From Vitreoscilla stercoraria DSM 513 (GTDB taxonomy: Bacteria; Pseudomonadota; Gammaproteobacteria; Burkholderiales; Neisseriaceae), in assembly GCF_000382305.1 (NCBI RefSeq), contig NZ_KB908027.1:50079-114078 (forward strand): DNA of 64,000 bases. The letters are read 5' to 3'. The stretch's first letter is position 1. Each line of letters begins with the position of its first letter. Of this stretch, positions 43,369 through 51,199 are shown in pieces. Below the pieces are notes generated by a model. It had not been told where the DNA came from and searched no databases. It worked only from the letters and a program-made list of their open reading frames with translations. The translations under genes and the position numbers were made by a program.

Positions 43369-44811
43369 TCAATTAAAAGTATTGTGTTTTTCTTTGACCA
43401 ATTGGTGCAAAGTCTTTTTAGCGGGTTTTAATGGCGTGTGGTTTTGTGTCCAGCCCTTTTGATGTTTTGGGGTTAAACCACGCAAACTGGTCGCCACTTT
43501 GCCAAAATATTGGTAAGTTTTATTGCCGCTGAAAATGCCTTCAAACGCTCGCCATGCCATTTTCTCGCTCAATGAATGGTTGGCACCTTGTCCGCGAATA
43601 GGATGTGGCACATTCTCGTTTGGATCGCGCTGTGCTTCGGTGCGCAAACGCACAAGCAATTCAGGAATGGGAATGCGTACAGGACACACTTCACCACAAG
43701 CGCCGCACAAACTAGAAGCGGTCGGCAAATCTTTGGTAGACTCCAAACCCAATAAATGCGGTGAAATGATTTTGCCAATAGGACCGGGATACGTGGTGCC
43801 GTAAGCTGCGCCGCCAATGCGTGAATACACAGGACAATGGTTCATGCATGCGCCACAACGGATGCATTGCAAAGTTTTGCGCAATTGCTCATCGGCATAG
43901 GCTTGGCTGCGACCATTGTCTAGCAATACCAAATGCATTTCTTGTGGACCATCCAATTCTTGCGAACGACGGGGGCCTGTAATCATGTTGAAGTAAGTGG
44001 TGATGTTCAGGCCGATGGCAGAGCGTGTGAGCAAACTGTACAAAGGCACCACATCGTCCAAACGAGCGACCACTTTTTCAATGCCAGTAATGGCAATGTG
44101 CACAGGCGGTACCGAAGTTGACAAACGCCCATTGCCTTCGTTTTCTACCAAACACAAAGTACCTGTTTCAGCCACCGCAAAGTTCACGCCTGATAAACCC
44201 ACATCAGCATTGCGATAGACGCTGCGCAAGGCTTTGCGGCCAATTTGAATCATCTCATCGACATCATCAGTCAGTGGTGTGCCCAATTCGTCGTGAAACA
44301 GTTTGGAAATTTGTTGCTTGGTTTTGTGAATGGCAGGCATCACAATGTGCGTGGGCTTTTCATGTGCCATTTGCACAATGTATTCGCCCATGTCGCTTTC
44401 AATCGCCTCTTTGCCTTGCGCTTCCAAATAATGATTCAGCTCGATTTCTTCGCTGACCATCGATTTGCCTTTGACCATCAATGAAGCTTGATGATGATTC
44501 ATGATGCCATCAATGATTTGGCAAGCCTCCTTAGGCGTTTGCGCCCAATGGACTTTCACGCCCAAACGGGTCAAATTGCTTTCCAATTGCTCTAATAATT
44601 CAGGCAAACGAGACAAAGCATGTTGGCGGATGCTCTCACACAAAGTGCGTAATGCTTGCAATTCGTGCTCATCAGACAAAACCGCTTTGCGCTTGCTCAT
44701 CAAGCCATCCATGGCTGTGCGCAAGCTTTGGCGTAGTGGTGCATCGGCTAAGGCGGTTTTGGCATTGGACTTGAATGTTTCAGGCATAAAATGGATGGTT
44801 TGTGTTTTCAT
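43369..44811 (-). CDS. lutB: Lactate utilisation iron-sulfur protein LutB
   Basis: 480-residue component of the LutABC L-lactate oxidase complex. An N-terminal LUD domain (about 60-300; GVSGVNFAVAETGTLCLVENEGNGRLS) is followed by two 4Fe-4S sites, CIRCGACMNHCPVY and CGACGEVCPVRIPIPE, and a C-terminal DUF3390-like tail. Overlaps lutC by 4 bases; last gene of the operon in transcription order lutA-lutC-lutB. Confidence 0.95.
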   Translation of the reverse strand: MKTQTIHFMPETFKSNAKTALADAPLRQSLRTAMDGLMSKRKAVLSDEHELQALRTLCESIRQHALSRLPELLEQLESNLTRLGVKVHWAQTPKEACQIIDGIMNHHQASLMVKGKSMVSEEIELNHYLEAQGKEAIESDMGEYIVQMAHEKPTHIVMPAIHKTKQQISKLFHDELGTPLTDDVDEMIQIGRKALRSVYRNADVGLSGVNFAVAETGTLCLVENEGNGRLSTSVPPVHIAITGIEKVVARLDDVVPLYSLLTRSAIGLNITTYFNMITGPRRSQELDGPQEMHLVLLDNGRSQAYADEQLRKTLQCIRCGACMNHCPVYSRIGGAAYGTTYPGPIGKIISPHLLGLESTKDLPTASSLCGACGEVCPVRIPIPELLVRLRTEAQRDPNENVPHPIRGQGANHSLSEKMAWRAFEGIFSGNKTYQYFGKVATSLRGLTPKHQKGWTQNHTPLKPAKKTLHQLVKEKHNTFN

Positions 44812-45515
44812 GCCGCCCCCTCTACATCTTCCATTGAAATGTCATCAGGTAAAAGCGCCAACACCACCAAATCTCGAGGACCATGTGCCCCAAAAGCCAA
44901 AGTCAATTGAATATCAGAAGTCTTAGAAGGTCCTGAAATCAATACCACATTGGTCGGCATACCATCGGCCATATCCAAGCCATGCATGGCTGCGTAAAAG
45001 TCATCGTAAAGCGTGGTGGTATCAAACAAGGCAATGTGAATCGGTGGCACCAAACTCATGGTGCGAGGCTGTTCAGGCGTTGGCCACAATAACAAAGTAC
45101 CTGTGTGGGCAATGCCTGCTTTGATATCGGTAAAACCTGCATCCACAGTATTGAAAAACTCGTCTTTCCATTGCTCTAATGTTTGTGAATAAGCACAAAT
45201 TTCGGTTACAGGCCGCTTATTGTGTAAAATTTCAGCCGCTTGTTGACCATGTTCCGTTTGCAATGGCAATACGATTTTGGCAATGTTTTTTTCAGCCACC
45301 ACTTGAGCAAAAGTGTCTTGCCAAGTGTCACGATGACACCAAACAATCTCGCCTTTGACTTTGCGCATGGTATTCGCCCAATGTTGCAAACGCAGCGCAG
45401 GCGTGTCCCATTTCGGGCTCATCTCAGTGTAATACTCAGCCGTTTGTGGCTGTGGCAAAGTTTCGGTGTGTACCGCTCGCAAACGGTTTAAAATTTGGTC
45501 ACGCGCGCTCATCAA
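44808..45515 (-). CDS. lutC: Lactate utilisation protein LutC
   Basis: 235-residue LUD-domain protein. GIAHTGTLLLWPTPEQPRTMSLVPPIHIAL and VLISGPSKTSDIQLTLAFGAHGPRDLVV are the family blocks. No Fe-S cysteine motif. Overlaps lutB and lutA by 4 bases, so the three are translated as a coupled unit. One GCGGCCTG word at 45207. Confidence 0.94.
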   Translation of the reverse strand: MMSARDQILNRLRAVHTETLPQPQTAEYYTEMSPKWDTPALRLQHWANTMRKVKGEIVWCHRDTWQDTFAQVVAEKNIAKIVLPLQTEHGQQAAEILHNKRPVTEICAYSQTLEQWKDEFFNTVDAGFTDIKAGIAHTGTLLLWPTPEQPRTMSLVPPIHIALFDTTTLYDDFYAAMHGLDMADGMPTNVVLISGPSKTSDIQLTLAFGAHGPRDLVVLALLPDDISMEDVEGAA

Positions 45516-46294
45516 ACCGATTCCTCACAAGTTTTGTGTCCTGTGCGTTCCAATAAGAACGTCGCCAAATGTTTGGGTTTGGGCATGGATGGGTCATCTT
45601 TGGCGATTTTGCCACCAATATTCATCATGCAACCTGCATCGGCGCTGATGATTTCAACCGCTTGTGTGTCTTTCAAAGCTTTGACTTTGTCGCTGACCAT
45701 CGCGCCTGAAATATCAGGATGCTTCATCGAAAAAGTACCGCCAAAACCACAACATTCGCTTTCATGATCATGCACAACACGTTCAACGTGACTCAAAGCA
45801 TCGACCAATTGCCAGCTAGACGTGTGCACATTCATTTCTCGGCGCGCACCGCAACTGGTGTGTACCGCGACTTTAATCGGCGTGCCTGTGTCTTGCGGCT
45901 GATAATTCAAAACGTCTACCAAAAAGCGTGACCACTCGTAAATGCGGCCTGAAACATCTAAAGCTTGTTGTTCATACACGGTATTTTTGAATAAATCAGG
46001 CCAATGATGCTTCATCATGCCGCCACAAGAACCTGATGGCACGACAATAGGCCAAGCTTCGGGAAACAAGTCCAATTGTTCTTTGGCAACAGCAAACGAT
46101 TCTTTCGGGCGGCCTGAAGAGAACGCAGGCTGACCACAACAGCTTTGAGCTTGCGGATAGTGAACACGTATGCCTTGCTTTTCAAGCAAAGTCATGGCAT
46201 CCATGCCAGCGTTTGGCATGAAAATGTCTATCACGCAGGTACCAAAAAAGTAAACATCGGTCACGCGGTGCGACTGATTGTTTTGGTGTTCCAT
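45512..46294 (-). CDS. lutA: Lactate utilisation protein LutA (CCG-domain Fe-S protein)
   Basis: 260-residue protein with cysteine-rich CCG domains: SCCGQPAFSSG near residue 57, SGSCGGMMKHHWP, TSCGARREMNV near 150, and ECCGFGGTFSMKHPDIS near 200, which bind an iron-sulfur cluster or quinone-linked heterodisulfide-reductase-type centre. ATG 46294 has AAGGAT upstream. First gene of lutACB, with promoter and operator directly before it. Two GCGGCCTG words, 45944 and 46110. Confidence 0.95.
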   Translation of the reverse strand: MEHQNNQSHRVTDVYFFGTCVIDIFMPNAGMDAMTLLEKQGIRVHYPQAQSCCGQPAFSSGRPKESFAVAKEQLDLFPEAWPIVVPSGSCGGMMKHHWPDLFKNTVYEQQALDVSGRIYEWSRFLVDVLNYQPQDTGTPIKVAVHTSCGARREMNVHTSSWQLVDALSHVERVVHDHESECCGFGGTFSMKHPDISGAMVSDKVKALKDTQAVEIISADAGCMMNIGGKIAKDDPSMPKPKHLATFLLERTGHKTCEESV

Positions 46295-46311
46295 TCTATG
46301 TTATCCTTGGT

Positions 46312-46330
46312 AAATTGGTCAGACCAATTT
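46312..46330. promoter_or_regulatory. Palindromic GntR/LldR-type operator upstream of lutA
   Basis: Perfect palindrome AAATTGGTC-A-GACCAATTT. The TTGG-N5-CCAA core matches the FadR-branch GntR operator type known for LldR/LutR-like lactate regulators. It lies just downstream of the predicted transcription start and 18 bases before lutA, suited to repression. Confidence 0.68.
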
Positions 46331-46344
46331 TTATATTTACAAAT

Positions 46345-46373
46345 ACTTTACAAAAAAAAGTTGTTTTGGTCAA
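46345..46373 (-). promoter_or_regulatory. Promoter of lutACB
   Basis: Minus strand: TTGACC at 46373-46368, 17-bp spacer, TAAAGT at 46350-46345. The start of RNA would fall near 46338, with the operator covering the first transcribed bases. Confidence 0.6.
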
Positions 46374-46504
46374 GATTTGAATCATAGCTATTATGTATTT
46401 TGAGAATGAATTCAATCGGATTTTTTAAATAAGTATTTGATATTTTTTATTTTTTATTTTTTTTGGATATGTGGCAATGAGTGTGATAAAACAGCAAAAA
46501 TTGT

Positions 46505-47239
46505 TTGAACAAATCGCATTGGTATTTAGAAGAGCGCATTGTCAGAGGCGTGTATGCTGCGCAAAGTAAGTTGCCGCCAGAACGCCAGCTGGCAGAAGAT
46601 TTTGGCGTATCTCGCCCATCTATTCGCGATGCTTTGCGTGTTTTGACGACGCGCGGTTTGCTCGAAGCACGACAAGGCGATGGTTATTATGTGTCTGACC
46701 AATTGCAACAGGCTTTTATTGGTGGTTGGCAGAGTTTATTGCAAACACATGACTATTTAGAAAGCGATGTGTTGGATTTTCGCCGCTCTTTAGAGGGTAC
46801 TTTGGCCGCTTTGGCAGCACAGCGCCGAACTGAGACCGATTTGGAAAGAATAGAGTATTGGCTAAGACAAATTGATGTCGCAGTGCAGAAAAAAAGTGTT
46901 AAATTACAATCACAAGCGGATGTGAACTTTCATCAAGCCATCGCTGAGGCCTCACATAATGTATTATTCAGTCAATTGTCCGCCAGCTTGCTGCGTATTT
47001 TGCACCAACATACTCAAAAAAATCTGGCCAATATGTTCTCGATTGATGATGAAGCGAAAATCAGTTTGCGAGAACAACACCGAGCCATTGTTGCGGCAAT
47101 TCGTGCTAAAGATGCAGTTTTGGCGCAACAATTGGCAGCCAAACACATTGATTATGTTGAGTCTTCATTAGCCCATTATCGCCAAGAACAACAACGTGAG
47201 CAGCAAGCCCAACAACTGGCGCACAAAGACATCTTATAG
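46505..47239 (+). CDS. lldR: FadR/LldR-type GntR lactate regulator, start broken by an apparent frameshift
   Basis: DNA-binding repressor: winged helix at about residues 5-65 (KLPPERQLAEDFGVSRPSIRDALRVLTTRGLLEARQGDGYYV) and a helical FCD ligand domain with the metal-binding pattern NFHQAIAEASHN and EQHRAIVAAI. The frame is open from TTG 46505 but that codon has no ribosome site. A good start, ATG 46477, reads MSVIKQQKLFEQIAL in another frame; dropping one base near 46521 would join it to YLEERIVRG, exactly the expected N-terminus. Divergent from lutACB, whose operator it probably binds. Either a sequencing error, a true pseudogene or a switch. Confidence 0.75.
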   Translation: MNKSHWYLEERIVRGVYAAQSKLPPERQLAEDFGVSRPSIRDALRVLTTRGLLEARQGDGYYVSDQLQQAFIGGWQSLLQTHDYLESDVLDFRRSLEGTLAALAAQRRTETDLERIEYWLRQIDVAVQKKSVKLQSQADVNFHQAIAEASHNVLFSQLSASLLRILHQHTQKNLANMFSIDDEAKISLREQHRAIVAAIRAKDAVLAQQLAAKHIDYVESSLAHYRQEQQREQQAQQLAHKDIL

Positions 47240-47294
47240 TGATTAATACCGTGTTCTTGTGAGTAAGAGCACGGTGAGACAAGGAATACAAAGC

Positions 47295-48743
47295 ATGAAT
47301 GCTTTTAATACATTGGGTTTGTCCAATGAAATCGTCCGAGCTTTGGACGAACAAGGTTATACCACGCCAACACCGATTCAGGCCGCTGCCATTCCCAAAG
47401 TTTTGGCAGGTCATGATATTTTGGCGGCTGCACAAACAGGTACGGGCAAAACGGCTGCTTTTATGTTGCCAAGCTTGGAGCGTTTGAAGCGTTTTGCCAA
47501 TACCAGTGCCTCACCTGCCATGCATCCTGTGCGCATGTTGGTATTGACGCCAACGCGTGAGTTGGCCGACCAAATTGATGCCAATATCACTTCTTACATC
47601 AAATATTTGCCGTTGAAGCACACGGTGGTGTTTGGTGGCACCAATATGGATACGCAAGTGCAGGCTTTGCGCAGCGGACGTGAGATTGTGGTGGCAACCG
47701 TGGGTCGCTTGCTTGATCATGTCTCGCAAAAAACCATCCAATTGAACAAAGTGGACATTTTGGTATTGGATGAAGCCGACCGCATGTTGGATATGGGCTT
47801 CATTGATGACATCCGTAAAATCATTGCGATGTTGCCAAAAAACCGTCAAATTTTGTTGTTCTCCGCCACGTTTGCACCTGAAATCAAGCGTTTGGCCAAT
47901 GATTTTATGCATTTGCCTGAAATCATTGAAGTAGCGGCACAAAACGCTACCAATAAAAATGTTGAACAACACATGATTGCGGTGGATGCTTCTCGCAAAC
48001 GCCATTTGTTAGAGCGTTTGATTGTAGATTTGGACATGCCACAAGTGATTGTGTTTTGTAAAACCAAAATCAGTGTCGATCAAGTGACGCGTGATTTGTC
48101 GCGCAAAGGCATTGTTGCCAAAGCCATTCACGGTGACAAAGCGCAACAAACCCGTACCGAAACTTTGGCGGCTTTCAAAGAGGGTAAAGTCAAAGTTTTG
48201 GTTGCGACCGATGTGGCGGCGCGTGGTTTGGATATCAGTGAATTGCCGTTTGTAATCAATTACGAATTGCCAAGCAATCCAGAAGACTATGTACACCGTA
48301 TTGGTCGTACAGGCCGCGCAGGTGCAGAAGGCATTGCATTGTCCTTGATGGATGAAACCGAACAAAGAATGTATGAGTCGATTTGCAAACTCATCAAACA
48401 AGATTTGCCTTTGGATAAAATAGAAAATTTTGAGCCACGTTGGATGCAAAAACACGAAGCGCAAAGTACACATACAACTTCAGGTGAATTGGTTACCGCG
48501 GTGAGCAAAGCGCCTAAAGAAGCTCCTGTTGCCAAAGACAAGCCTCGTGCTGCTCATCCTTCCAATACCCAAGCGCGTAAATCAGCGCTGGCTGCCGCGT
48601 CATCTGTGGAATCTAAAACCGATGTGGCATTGGATGATTTTCCTGACTCACCTTTGATTAAGGGTCGTCGTCGCCGTGGTGTGCGCAGTCAGCGTTTGTC
48701 TTGCGCTTTGTTACAGTCTAATTTTGGCGTCAAGCGTCGCTAG
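47295..48743 (+). CDS. rhlE: DEAD-box RNA helicase, RhlE-type
   Basis: 482-residue ATP-dependent RNA helicase from ATG 47295 (AAGGAA at 47281-47286). All motifs are seen: Q-motif TTPTPIQAAAIP, Walker A AAQTGTGKT, PTRELADQI, VATVGRL, DEAD in VLDEADRMLDMGF, SAT in LFSATFAP, VATDVAARGLDI and HRIGRTGRAG. The C-terminal 100 residues are low-complexity and end basic (KGRRRRGVRSQR), as in RhlE-like proteins that act on ribosome assembly or mRNA decay. Starts 55 bases after the lldR stop. Confidence 0.93.
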   Translation: MNAFNTLGLSNEIVRALDEQGYTTPTPIQAAAIPKVLAGHDILAAAQTGTGKTAAFMLPSLERLKRFANTSASPAMHPVRMLVLTPTRELADQIDANITSYIKYLPLKHTVVFGGTNMDTQVQALRSGREIVVATVGRLLDHVSQKTIQLNKVDILVLDEADRMLDMGFIDDIRKIIAMLPKNRQILLFSATFAPEIKRLANDFMHLPEIIEVAAQNATNKNVEQHMIAVDASRKRHLLERLIVDLDMPQVIVFCKTKISVDQVTRDLSRKGIVAKAIHGDKAQQTRTETLAAFKEGKVKVLVATDVAARGLDISELPFVINYELPSNPEDYVHRIGRTGRAGAEGIALSLMDETEQRMYESICKLIKQDLPLDKIENFEPRWMQKHEAQSTHTTSGELVTAVSKAPKEAPVAKDKPRAAHPSNTQARKSALAAASSVESKTDVALDDFPDSPLIKGRRRRGVRSQRLSCALLQSNFGVKRR

Positions 48744-48755
48744 GAGTTGCTGCGT

Positions 48756-49514
48756 ATGAGTGAAAATGAAACCCCTACCTTAAAAGCGTTTTCATTGTTG
48801 GAATGTTTGGCTGCATCAGACCATGCCATGAGCTTGACAGAATTGGCGCGAGTATTGGATATTCCGAAACCTTCGATACATCGCCATTTGGCGGCTTTGG
48901 AAGCGGGTGGTTTGATTATTCGTGATGCAGGTGCCAAACATGCGTATACGATTGGTCCCCGTTTGACCCGTTTGAGCAGCACTGTGTTGAATCACGGTGA
49001 TGTACAACGCCAGCGTCATGCGATTTTGAAAAGCTTGGTGGCAGATATCGGACAAACTTGTAATTTGACCATGTTGGTCAAATCGCAAGTGTTGTATTTA
49101 GACCGCATGGAATCGCCTTCACCTTTGCGCTTGGATTTGCAACCGGGCACGACCGTACCTGCGCATTCTTGCGCCAGTGGTAAATTGTTCTTATCCAAAA
49201 TGAGCCAAGACAAACGCCATGCACTGTTGCGTCAAACCAAACTAGAAGCCTTGACGCCAAACACGTTGACCGATTTGGATGAATTGGATACGGAGCTAGA
49301 GCGCATCAATGTGCGCAATGTCAGCATCGACAATGAAGAATTTGTGTTGGGTATTACTTGTGTGGCGGTACCGATTTTTGATGACAAAAACAATTGTATT
49401 GCCGCCATTGCCATGCATGGTCAAGTGGCAACCACACCTTTGACGGTGTCTTTGTCGTTCATTCCACGTTTGCAAACTGCAGCACAAGAATTGTCTAAAA
49501 CATTTGGTTTTTAG
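48756..49514 (+). CDS. IclR-family transcriptional regulator
   Basis: 252 residues from ATG 48756 with AGGAG at 48742-48746. N-terminal winged helix (TLKAFSLLECLAASDHAMSLTELARVLDIPKPSIHRHLAALEAGGLI) and a C-terminal effector domain with the family blocks TTVPAHSCASGKLFLS and ITCVAVPIFDDKNNCIAAIAMHG. Regulates an unknown catabolic or transport gene; no obvious target adjoins it. 12 bases after the helicase gene, so possibly co-transcribed. Confidence 0.92.
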   Translation: MSENETPTLKAFSLLECLAASDHAMSLTELARVLDIPKPSIHRHLAALEAGGLIIRDAGAKHAYTIGPRLTRLSSTVLNHGDVQRQRHAILKSLVADIGQTCNLTMLVKSQVLYLDRMESPSPLRLDLQPGTTVPAHSCASGKLFLSKMSQDKRHALLRQTKLEALTPNTLTDLDELDTELERINVRNVSIDNEEFVLGITCVAVPIFDDKNNCIAAIAMHGQVATTPLTVSLSFIPRLQTAAQELSKTFGF

Positions 49515-49601
49515 ATAGGAATGTGGTTTGAAGCGGCCTGTCAAAATGATGAATCGCTAGAATACATTCATCATCAATAGCATCTAGCGTATCAAATGAA
49601 T

Positions 49602-49630
49602 CAAGCGTCCTGTAACTTACAGGACGCTTG
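49602..49630. terminator. Uptake-word inverted pair between iclR-type gene and recA
   Basis: CAAGCGTCCTGTAA (49602-49615) and TTACAGGACGCTTG (49617-49630) around one base. No T run on either strand, so termination is likely weak; it still separates the convergent genes. Confidence 0.65.
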
Positions 49631-49655
49631 GTTTAAAGCTTAGATGGATTATGGA

Positions 49656-50699
49656 TTAATGAGGTTGTTCGCCATCGGTTTCATCCAACACACCTTCGGT
49701 GTTGTCGGGATTGATACCCACTTCTTTGCGAATTTTCTGTTCGATTTCATTGGCAATCGCAGGATTTTCAATCAACCACAAGCGGACATTGTCTTTACCT
49801 TGACCGATTTTGCTGCCATTGTAGCTATACCAAGCACCTGATTTTTCGACAATCCCCAATTTCACGCCAATATCGATGATTTCGCCTTCTAAACTGACAC
49901 CTTGACCATACAAAATATCAAATTCAGCTTGTTTGAATGGTGGTGCCACTTTGTTTTTCACCACTTTGACACGGGTTTCATTGCCCAAAATGTCATCGCC
50001 TTTTTTGATTTGACCAGTACGGCGAATGTCCAAACGCACCGATGCGTAGAATTTCAGCGCATTACCACCAGTCGTGGTTTCTGGGCTGCCGAACATCACA
50101 CCAATTTTCATGCGAATTTGGTTGATGAAGACCACCAAAGTATTGGTGCGCTTGATATTGCCAGTCAGTTTACGCAAGGCTTGGCTCATCAAACGCGCTT
50201 GTAAGCCGACATGACTGTCACCCATTTCGCCTTCAATCTCGGCTTTAGGAACCAATGCCGCAACCGAATCGACCACGACCATATCCACGCCGCCTGAGCG
50301 TACCAACATGTCGCAGATTTCCAAAGCTTGTTCGCCAGTATCAGGTTGCGATACCAACAAATCTTCTACTTTGACATCCAATTTACGTGCATACACAGGA
50401 TCAAACGCATTTTCCGCATCAATAAAAGCACACACACCGCCTGCTTTTTGACATTGTGCAATGGCTTCCAAACACAGCGTGGTTTTACCTGAAGACTCAG
50501 GACCATAGATTTCGACGATGCGACCGCGAGGCAAACCGCCTACGCCCAATGCCAAATCCAAACCTAATGAGCCTGTCGAAATGACTTCTAAGTTTTCATC
50601 TTTGTGGCTGCCATCCATTTTCATGATAGCGCCTTTGCCAAAACTTTTTTCAATTTGCGCCAAGGCGGCGGCTAAGGCTTTACTTTTGTCTTCTGACAT
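49656..50699 (-). CDS. recA: Recombinase RecA
   Basis: 347-residue strand-exchange ATPase needed for recombination, repair and transformation. Walker A GPESSGKTTL, the MAW-adjacent VEIYGPE, loop L1 GDSHVGLQARLMSQALRK, L2 NQIRMKIGVMFGSPETTTGGNALKFYAS are all present; acidic C-terminal tail. Last gene of a minus-strand run recC-recB-membrane protein-recA. No LexA box was recognised upstream. No uptake-like word inside, but a pair lies just after it. Confidence 0.97.
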   Translation of the reverse strand: MSEDKSKALAAALAQIEKSFGKGAIMKMDGSHKDENLEVISTGSLGLDLALGVGGLPRGRIVEIYGPESSGKTTLCLEAIAQCQKAGGVCAFIDAENAFDPVYARKLDVKVEDLLVSQPDTGEQALEICDMLVRSGGVDMVVVDSVAALVPKAEIEGEMGDSHVGLQARLMSQALRKLTGNIKRTNTLVVFINQIRMKIGVMFGSPETTTGGNALKFYASVRLDIRRTGQIKKGDDILGNETRVKVVKNKVAPPFKQAEFDILYGQGVSLEGEIIDIGVKLGIVEKSGAWYSYNGSKIGQGKDNVRLWLIENPAIANEIEQKIRKEVGINPDNTEGVLDETDGEQPH

Positions 50700-50720
50700 G
50701 GTGCAATCTTTCTGTAACTG

Positions 50721-51143
50721 TTAAGCCGATAAATTTTGTGGTGAGGCTTTTTGCTTGCGACGTTGAGCCAACTTCCATACGCCCACATAACCGATGATCA
50801 TGGGTACGATGGCGATTGTGAATTTAAAGCCCCAAGTGGCATACCATGGACGGGTTAATAACAAAGTATCACCAATGCGTGATTGGTCGATGACGTCTTT
50901 CATTGCAAACCAGTCAAACCAAGGCCACCAACAAGCGACCAGTAAACCTACGAACACAGGCCAAATAAACGTGAGCAAGTTTTTTTGCCAAAACACAAAT
51001 GTGACTATAGACCAAAGTAAGGTCAAACCCGTAATAGTCAAGGTGGTTTCGGTGCGCACGCCAAAATAATTTAAAATAAAATAAGTCAGAACCACCCATA
51101 AAGCCGCTAAGACGGCCATGATGATTTCTTCAGGTTTTTTCAT
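50721..51143 (-). CDS. Four-segment inner-membrane protein, unknown
   Basis: 140 residues, four hydrophobic segments (about 8-26, 34-52, 58-72, 108-125) with a tryptophan-rich middle (LLVACWWPWFDWF) and a basic C-terminus (AQRRKQKASPQ). I do not recognise the family. It lies between recB (57 bases away) and recA (21 bases away) on the same strand; a link to recombination is not implied by the sequence. Confidence 0.75.
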   Translation of the reverse strand: MKKPEEIIMAVLAALWVVLTYFILNYFGVRTETTLTITGLTLLWSIVTFVFWQKNLLTFIWPVFVGLLVACWWPWFDWFAMKDVIDQSRIGDTLLLTRPWYATWGFKFTIAIVPMIIGYVGVWKLAQRRKQKASPQNLSA

Positions 51144-51199
51144 GTGGTGGGTGTCCTTTGTGTTGCTTGATAATTAAAAAAATAAGTAGGTTGATATTG

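Noticed and set aside
46438..46470. T-rich tract before lldR as a phase-variation tract
   Set aside because: The longest T run is 8 and it lies upstream of the start, not at the frameshift; too weak to claim.
48303..48320. Uptake-like GCGGCCTG in rhlE as a selected word
   Set aside because: It encodes the invariant HRIGRTGRAG helicase motif, so the match is explained by protein conservation.
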